From NCBI GenBank assembly GCA_003023485.1, contig PXSG01000062.1:1-8575 (forward strand): DNA of 8,575 bases. Direction: 5' to 3'. The notes under the pieces were generated by a model. It saw only the letters and a list, made by a program, of their open reading frames with translations, searched no databases and was not told the origin of the DNA. The position numbers and the translations under genes were made by a program. Positions 4,872 to 8,575 of this stretch are shown here, one piece after another; position 1 is the stretch's first letter; every line of letters starts with the position of its first letter. This DNA comes from Halobacteriales archaeon SW_10_68_16 (GTDB lineage: Archaea; Halobacteriota; Halobacteria; Halobacteriales; Haloarculaceae).

Positions 4872-7181
4872 TCAATCGTCCACCGTTGCGGGTTCGGTCG
4901 TGGTGGCACCCATCGTCGTCGACGCCGCGACCTCGAACCGGTCGAGCAGGTCGCCGAGGTCGTCCGCCCGCTCGCGGAGGTCCCGTGCCGAGTCGGAGAC
5001 CTCCTCGATGGACGCGGTCTGGTCGTCGGCGGCGTCGGCGACGGTGTCGGACTGCTGTGCGGTCTCCTCGCTGATCGCCGAGAGGTCGTCGACCATCTCC
5101 ATCAGCCGCTGGGAGGTGTCGGCCTGCTCCTCGGTCGCGTCGTCGATCTCCTGGATGCCGACGTCGACCTCCTCGGTGTACTCGACGATCCGTTCGAGGG
5201 CGTCGATGGCGTCCTCGACGGTGTCGGTGCCGGCGGCGACGCGCTCGCTGGTCGACTCCATCGTCGCGACCGTCTCGTCGGCCTGTGACTGGATGCGCTC
5301 GATGCGGTCCTCGATGTCGCGGGCGGCGTCCTTGGTCTCCTCGGCTAACCCCTTGATCTCGTCGGCGACGACCGCGAACCCGTCGCCGTCGGCGTCGGCG
5401 TGGGCCGCCTCGATGGAGGCGTTCAGCGCCAGCATGTTCGTCTGCTCGACGATCTCCTGGATGAGGTCGACGATGTCGCCGATCTCCGCCAGATCCGATG
5501 CGAGAGCGCTGATCTCCTCGACCGTCTCGTCGGTCTGTTCGTCGATGGCCCGCATCTCCTCGATAGCCTCCTGTGCGGCCTCCCGACCGCTCTCGCCGAC
5601 CTCGGCGGCCGACTGGGAGGTGTCCGCGACCTGCTGTGCGGAGGCGGCGACCTCCTCGGCGGTCGCCGAGAGGCTCTCCATCTCCGCGGCGGCCTCCTGG
5701 AGGCGCTCGCTCTGTGTCGAGGCCCCGTCGAAGATCTCGTCGATGGAGGTCCGGACCTGCCGGCTGGCCTCGTCGACCCGGTCGGCGTTCTCGTCGAGCG
5801 CGCCGCTGGCCGTCCGGACGTTGTCGGCGAACGCCTGCATGTCCGCGATGGCCTCCTCCAGGGCACCGAGCGTCGAGTTGATGCCCTCGCCGACCGACTC
5901 CATCGAGTCGTTCTTGCTGGTGGGGTCGACCCGCCCGGTGAGGTCGCCGTCGGCGGCGTCGGCGAGCACCTGCCTGTACTCGCTGGCCTTCCGTTCGAGG
6001 TGTTCGTTCATCTCCTGCATGACCTCGCTCTCGCGTTCAGCCTCCTCGCGGGCCTGTTCGGCCTCCTGGCGTGCCTGCTCGGCGTCCTCGCGGGCCCGTT
6101 CGGCCTCGGTGATCTTCTCGCGCAGCGAGGTCCGAATCGAGCCGAACGAGGCATACAGCGTGCCGAACTCGTCGTTGCGGGCCGTCGACAGGTCGACGTC
6201 CAGGTCACCCTCGCCCATCTCCGTGGCGCACGCCGAGAGGCGCCGCAGGGAGACGACGGTGTTGGTCCCGATAGTCACGCCCACAAGTCCGAGTGTGATG
6301 ACCGCAAAGAGGATCAGTCCCATCAGGTCGGAGTTGATCTGGGAGGCCAGCGCGAAGGCCGTCTTCTTCTCGGCGTGGGTCATCACCGTCCAGTCGGTCG
6401 TCTCCAGTTTCGTCATCCCCATGATCTGGTCGTCCATCTCCATGAAGGCACTCTCGCCGGGCGACAGCGTTCCGAACATGTCGCTGTGACCGTGGCTGGT
6501 CAGGATCTTGCTCGCGTTCGGGTGGGCGACGAAGCGTCCCTCGTCGTCGACGACGACGGTGAAGGAGTCACCCCGTTGCTGTGAGATGGTCCGGGCGCGC
6601 TCCCGGAGGTCGACCATGTAAACGAGTACGTGGTTCGACCCCTCGACCGGCGAGAGGACCGCGATGATCGGGTGATCGACGATCCGGATGGTGAACGGCT
6701 CCGAGACGTGCGTGTCCGCCGGCTCGTCGAACTCGGGGGGGTTCTCCGCGAACGGCGCGCCCTGCTCGGCGGGGCTGGCGCCCACGAACTGCTCGTTCGA
6801 ACTCGCCTCGATGATCCCCGTCTCGGTGTTCAGGTAGTGGACCGCGACGACGTTCTCCGAGGTGGCGTCGCGTTCGACCAACCCCTGCAGGTACTCCCCG
6901 GCGCGGTCCGCGTCACCGCTTGCAAGCGCCGGGTGCGAGGACGTCGCCCGGACGCTTCGCTGGGTGTTGGCCAGCCAGGAGTCGAGCTGGTCGGCCTGCG
7001 ACCCGGACAGCGCCGTCAGTTCGTCCCTGACGTCCTCGTTGAGTGACGCCGAGGTCTGGGCGCTGACGACGAGCCCGAACGCGACCATCGCCAAGATTGC
7101 CAGCGAGAGGGCTACGCCCAGCCGCCTGGCGTAGCTCTTGCTGATCGACTCCGGCAAGAGAGAGCTGTCTTGCTGTGTCAT
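4872..7181 (-). CDS. htr2: Sensory rhodopsin transducer with extracellular Cache-type domain (methyl-accepting), 769 aa
   Basis: A membrane receptor that relays rhodopsin and probably chemical signals to CheA/CheW. Order: TM1 about 21-42; extracellular domain about 43-285, with the Cache-like strand SFTVVVDDEGRFVAHPN (206-222); TM2 about 286-309; HAMP about 310-360; a repeated coiled coil of AEQAR/EEAE units (about 358-385); a second HAMP-like segment about 403-455; and a long signalling rod. The rod's tip, IVEQTNMLALNASIEAA (577-593) followed by GFAVVADEIKGLAEET (601-616), is the highly conserved CheA/CheW-binding hairpin. Likely methylation pairs are E509/E510 and E726/E727. Placement immediately before sop is the usual htr-sop arrangement. 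The large ectodomain resembles Halobacterium HtrII more than Natronomonas HtrII, which lacks one. The start at 7181 was chosen because MTQQDSSLLP is followed directly by TM1 and a TATA-like box lies 30 bases upstream; an upstream start at 7214 would run through that promoter. Confidence 0.93.
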   Translation of the reverse strand: MTQQDSSLLPESISKSYARRLGVALSLAILAMVAFGLVVSAQTSASLNEDVRDELTALSGSQADQLDSWLANTQRSVRATSSHPALASGDADRAGEYLQGLVERDATSENVVAVHYLNTETGIIEASSNEQFVGASPAEQGAPFAENPPEFDEPADTHVSEPFTIRIVDHPIIAVLSPVEGSNHVLVYMVDLRERARTISQQRGDSFTVVVDDEGRFVAHPNASKILTSHGHSDMFGTLSPGESAFMEMDDQIMGMTKLETTDWTVMTHAEKKTAFALASQINSDLMGLILFAVITLGLVGVTIGTNTVVSLRRLSACATEMGEGDLDVDLSTARNDEFGTLYASFGSIRTSLREKITEAERAREDAEQARQEAEQAREEAERESEVMQEMNEHLERKASEYRQVLADAADGDLTGRVDPTSKNDSMESVGEGINSTLGALEEAIADMQAFADNVRTASGALDENADRVDEASRQVRTSIDEIFDGASTQSERLQEAAAEMESLSATAEEVAASAQQVADTSQSAAEVGESGREAAQEAIEEMRAIDEQTDETVEEISALASDLAEIGDIVDLIQEIVEQTNMLALNASIEAAHADADGDGFAVVADEIKGLAEETKDAARDIEDRIERIQSQADETVATMESTSERVAAGTDTVEDAIDALERIVEYTEEVDVGIQEIDDATEEQADTSQRLMEMVDDLSAISEETAQQSDTVADAADDQTASIEEVSDSARDLRERADDLGDLLDRFEVAASTTMGATTTEPATVDD
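6027..6110 (-). repeat. Internal repeat encoding the transducer's coiled-coil linker
   Basis: Short near-repeats of the type GCGGAAGAGG/GCCCGCGAGG encode residues 358-385 (TEAERAREDAEQARQEAEQA and onward), a string of A-E-x-A-R-x-E units in heptad-like register. It is a coding repeat between the first HAMP domain and the second HAMP-like segment. Such tracts can expand or contract by slippage, which would change the phase of the coiled coil. Confidence 0.6.
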
Positions 7182-7184
7182 TAT

Positions 7185-7196
7185 CCGACGTGTCGG
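7185..7196. promoter_or_regulatory. Inverted repeat CCGAC-GT-GTCGG in front of htr
   Basis: Two perfect 5-base arms around a 2-base centre lie 4-15 bases before the htr ATG at 7181. If the transcript is leaderless the site sits between the TATA element and the transcription start, where a bound repressor would block initiation. If there is a short leader it could instead form a small hairpin. Such short palindromes also occur by chance in GC-rich DNA. Confidence 0.35.
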
Positions 7197-7203
7197 TTTC
7201 TCT

Positions 7204-7242
7204 CCTAATAACACCGACCCTCAAAATTTCAACCCTGATAAC
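7204..7242 (-). promoter_or_regulatory. Promoter of the htr-sop operon with direct repeats
   Basis: On the minus strand, GTTATTAGG (7212-7204) provides a TATA-like TTATTA starting 30 bases before the ATG at 7181. A near copy, GTTATCAGG (7242-7234), lies exactly 30 bases farther upstream, about three helical turns, with an AAATTT core between them. The stretch is clearly AT-rich for this genome. The repeats could be regulator sites. I do not see the bop-type upstream activating sequence. Confidence 0.5.
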
Positions 7243-7268
7243 AGACGGCGCCGCGAGCGAGGACCGGC

Positions 7269-7589
7269 TCACCCGAGGAGGTCGTAGGCGTCGAGATACG
7301 CCTCGACGTACTCGTGGAGGCCTCGCTCGCGTTCGGTCAGGAGCCGCCAGTCGTCGTGCTGGTCGTCGAGGGTGACATCGAGCCCGTCGGCCGGCGTGAC
7401 CTCGTTAGGATCCGCGTCGTCGGTGTCGGCTTTTACCACGTCCTCCCAGGTGTCCCGAGGAATCGCTACCGGGACGTCGACGTCGATGCTACCGTCATGG
7501 GTGAGGACCACCTCGACACACACCTGGGGCAGGCGGTCGATACACTCCCCGAACACCGCCTCGGGGATCCACTCGTCGTGGACGTCCAT
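7269..7589 (-). pseudogene. Nudix-hydrolase-like remnant lacking the catalytic Nudix box, 106 aa
   Basis: The two ends match, from memory, haloarchaeal Nudix hydrolases of the GDP-mannose hydrolase-like group: EWIPEAVFGECIDRLPQVCVEVVLTHDG (6-33) at the start, and LDVTLDDQHDDWRLLTERERGLHEYVEAYLDAYDLL (70-105) at the end. Such proteins are usually about 150-170 residues and carry the G-x5-E-x7-R-E-x-x-E-E-x-G box between these parts. Here residues 34-69 hold no such box. The gene is too short to hide it by frameshift, so an internal in-frame deletion or replacement is the simplest reading. Hydrolysis by the Nudix mechanism is not possible. The frame is intact, so a stable small protein could still be made. 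It starts 21 bases after the GDPD gene and is probably transcribed with it. An unrelated protein with chance similarity is possible. Confidence 0.6.
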
Positions 7590-7610
7590 ATCCGTCCCTG
7601 GCCGCGCCGG

Positions 7611-8312
7611 TCAATCAGTCTCCCGGTCTCCGTCGCCGGAGGGGACGTCGGCCGCCCGGCAGTACGCCGGCGCGTCGGCGATCAGTCCGTCGACGCCTGC
7701 GGCCCGCAATCGTCGCGCTTCGTCGCGCGACCGGACGGTCCAAGCGTTGACCGCGAACTCCTCGCCGTGACACCGCTCGACGAAGGACGCATCACAGAAC
7801 TCCCGGTGGGGATGGACGGCCCGACACTCGAGGGAGCGAGCAGCGTCGAGTGCCCCTTCGGAGTCGGACGCGAACAGGAGAGCGAGCGACGCCGTGCCAG
7901 CGTCCCGGGCCTCGCGGAGCGCGTCGGCCTCGAACGACGAGAGGAGGACGTCACCGCCGTGATCCGAAATGACGGCAAGGGTGTCTGCGGCCAGTCCCGT
8001 CTCCTTGAGTTCGACGTTCAGCCCGACGCCGTCGTCGAGGGCGGCCACGACCTCGGCGAGCGTCGGGATGCCCTCGTCGGTGTCCAGGACGTCCAAGGCC
8101 GTCAGCTCGGACCGGGAGTGGTCGGCGACGGTGCCGGTCCCGTCGGTGACGCGGTCGACCGTCGCGTCGTGGACGACGACCACCTCCCCGGAGCCACACC
8201 GCCGGACGTCGACCTCGACGGCGTCGGCGCCTGCTGCGACCGCCTCCCGGACCGCGCGCACCGTGTTCTCGGGAATCGTCGCGGCGAACCCCCGGTGGGC
8301 GATGCAGTTCAC
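7611..8312 (-). CDS. ugpQ: Glycerophosphodiester phosphodiesterase (GDPD family), 233 aa
   Basis: The family splits glycerophosphodiesters, released from phospholipids, into glycerol 3-phosphate and an alcohol, using a TIM barrel with a divalent metal. Numbered from the GTG at 8312, the signature is intact: IAHRGFAATIPENT (4-17) with catalytic His6 and metal-ligand Glu15, AVEVDVRRCGSGEVVVVHDATVDR (31-54) with Glu33, Asp35 and His48, and LNVELKE (98-104) with Glu101 and Lys103. The end NAWTVRSRDEARRLRAAGVDGLIADAP is the usual last barrel strands. No signal peptide is seen, so it is cytoplasmic. An in-frame GTG at 8357 would add 15 mostly polar residues before the barrel; 8312 is preferred because the HRG motif normally lies within a few residues of the start, but no clear TATA box decides it. 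The Nudix-like remnant follows 21 bases downstream. Confidence 0.92.
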   Translation of the reverse strand: MNCIAHRGFAATIPENTVRAVREAVAAGADAVEVDVRRCGSGEVVVVHDATVDRVTDGTGTVADHSRSELTALDVLDTDEGIPTLAEVVAALDDGVGLNVELKETGLAADTLAVISDHGGDVLLSSFEADALREARDAGTASLALLFASDSEGALDAARSLECRAVHPHREFCDASFVERCHGEEFAVNAWTVRSRDEARRLRAAGVDGLIADAPAYCRAADVPSGDGDRETD

Positions 8313-8403
8313 GGGCTGGATTCGACGCCCGGACTCTCGGTTCTTTGGGTGCGTCACGGGACACCGCTGATTGAACGGTAGGGTAGTGTCGCGTCGTGGG
8401 CGC

Positions 8404-8417
8404 TGGGAAGATTCCCA
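8404..8417. promoter_or_regulatory. Perfect inverted repeat TGGGAA-GA-TTCCCA between GDPD and mutL
   Basis: Two perfect 6-base arms around a 2-base centre lie in the roughly 205-base gap between the divergent GDPD and mutL genes, 114-101 bases before the mutL ATG. The position suits a transcription-factor site acting on the GDPD side, the mutL side or both. The rest of the gap holds the mutL promoter box, a GCGAGCGAAGCGAGC stretch common in haloarchaeal DNA, and nothing else I can identify. Confidence 0.4.
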
Positions 8418-8486
8418 ACACTCTCAGCCGTGCGGTGGTATGGACTGTGACTCTCGTGTCGTTCCCGCGAGCGAAGCGAGCGGAAG

Positions 8487-8492
8487 ACTTTG
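8487..8492 (+). promoter_or_regulatory. TATA-like box of mutL
   Basis: ACTTTG, with TTT starting at 8489, lies 29 bases before the ATG at 8518, the same arrangement as the RHH and VOC promoters. It supports a leaderless mutL transcript. Confidence 0.5.
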
Positions 8493-8517
8493 GACGCCGG
8501 CCGCCCACCGCGAAGTA

Positions 8518-8575
8518 ATGACGGAAATCCGCGAACTCGACCAGGAGACCGTCGAGCGAATCGCGGCCGGCGAGG
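8518..8575 (+). CDS. mutL: DNA mismatch repair protein MutL, first 19 codons (cut by window end)
   Basis: The visible N-terminus, MTEIRELDQETVERIAAGE, matches the start of MutL proteins, in which a short segment ending I-A-A-G-E-V leads into the GHKL-type ATP-binding domain. MutL couples mismatch recognition by MutS to the later repair steps. Only 58 bases are in the window, so the ATPase motifs and the C-terminal dimer or endonuclease region cannot be checked. A CTTTG box 29 bases upstream supports the start. It is divergent from the GDPD gene. Confidence 0.85.
   Translation, partial: MTEIRELDQETVERIAAGE

Noticed and set aside
4447..6584. Long open frames on the + strand opposite htr, up to 680 codons
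   Set aside because: They are antisense to an unmistakable transducer. Their protein is Ser/Arg-rich low-complexity sequence expected from reading GC-rich haloarchaeal genes backwards, and no promoter or motif supports them.
7314..8381. 355-codon + strand frame opposite the GDPD and Nudix-like genes
   Set aside because: Antisense shadow of GDPD, whose catalytic motifs are intact on the minus strand.
8467..8483. GCGAGCGAAGCGAGC stretch read as an operator or attachment repeat
   Set aside because: This type of GCGA-rich sequence is widespread in haloarchaeal DNA and here forms no true inverted repeat; nothing links it to a specific function.

Overview
The window is haloarchaeal. It is very GC-rich with strong G/C third-position bias, its proteins are acidic (many D, E and T/V, few K), and it carries an archaeal rhodopsin-transducer pair, ribosomal protein L21e, archaeal EF-1 beta and the start of mutL. 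It resembles the Haloarcula/Halomicrobium side of the Halobacteria, but the genus cannot be fixed from the sequence alone. Coding density is high, no stretch above about 210 bases lacks a gene, and no tRNA, rRNA, insertion sequence or CRISPR array is visible.

Layout. The left edge (1-434, + strand) holds the end of a very small protein and a ribbon-helix-helix (RHH) regulator with a perfect palindrome in its promoter. It converges on a minus-strand pair (448-1633): a JAMM/MPN-like protein and a metallo-beta-lactamase-fold-like protein, both lacking the usual metal ligands. A divergent promoter region separates these from a + strand VOC/glyoxalase-like protein (1775-2383). Next is a minus-strand translation block (2414-3190): L21e, then a tightly coupled pair of a 59-residue zinc-finger protein and EF-1 beta.

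The centre (3263-7181, all minus) is a phototaxis operon: a 769-residue two-transmembrane transducer with a large extracellular Cache-type domain (htr), followed 2 bases later by a sensory rhodopsin (sop). Downstream is a 3-hydroxyacyl-CoA dehydrogenase-like gene whose NAD-binding N-terminus is destroyed and whose catalytic residues are replaced. Upstream lies a Nudix-like gene (7269-7589) that has lost its catalytic middle, behind a glycerophosphodiester phosphodiesterase (7611-about 8312). The window ends in the first 19 codons of mutL, transcribed divergently.

The functional core is light sensing. The rhodopsin passes a light signal through the membrane part of the transducer to its cytoplasmic signalling rod, and so to CheA/CheW and the archaellum, which are not in the window. 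The transducer's ectodomain may also read a chemical stimulus. Damaged genes on both sides suggest the locus was rearranged when the pair arrived or was remodelled. Eight genes have a TATA-like box 28-30 bases before the start codon, pointing to leaderless mRNAs and settling several start codons. I did not find a wholly new system. The strongest leads are the altered signalling residue in the rhodopsin, the broken genes flanking the pair, and the regulator's promoter palindrome.
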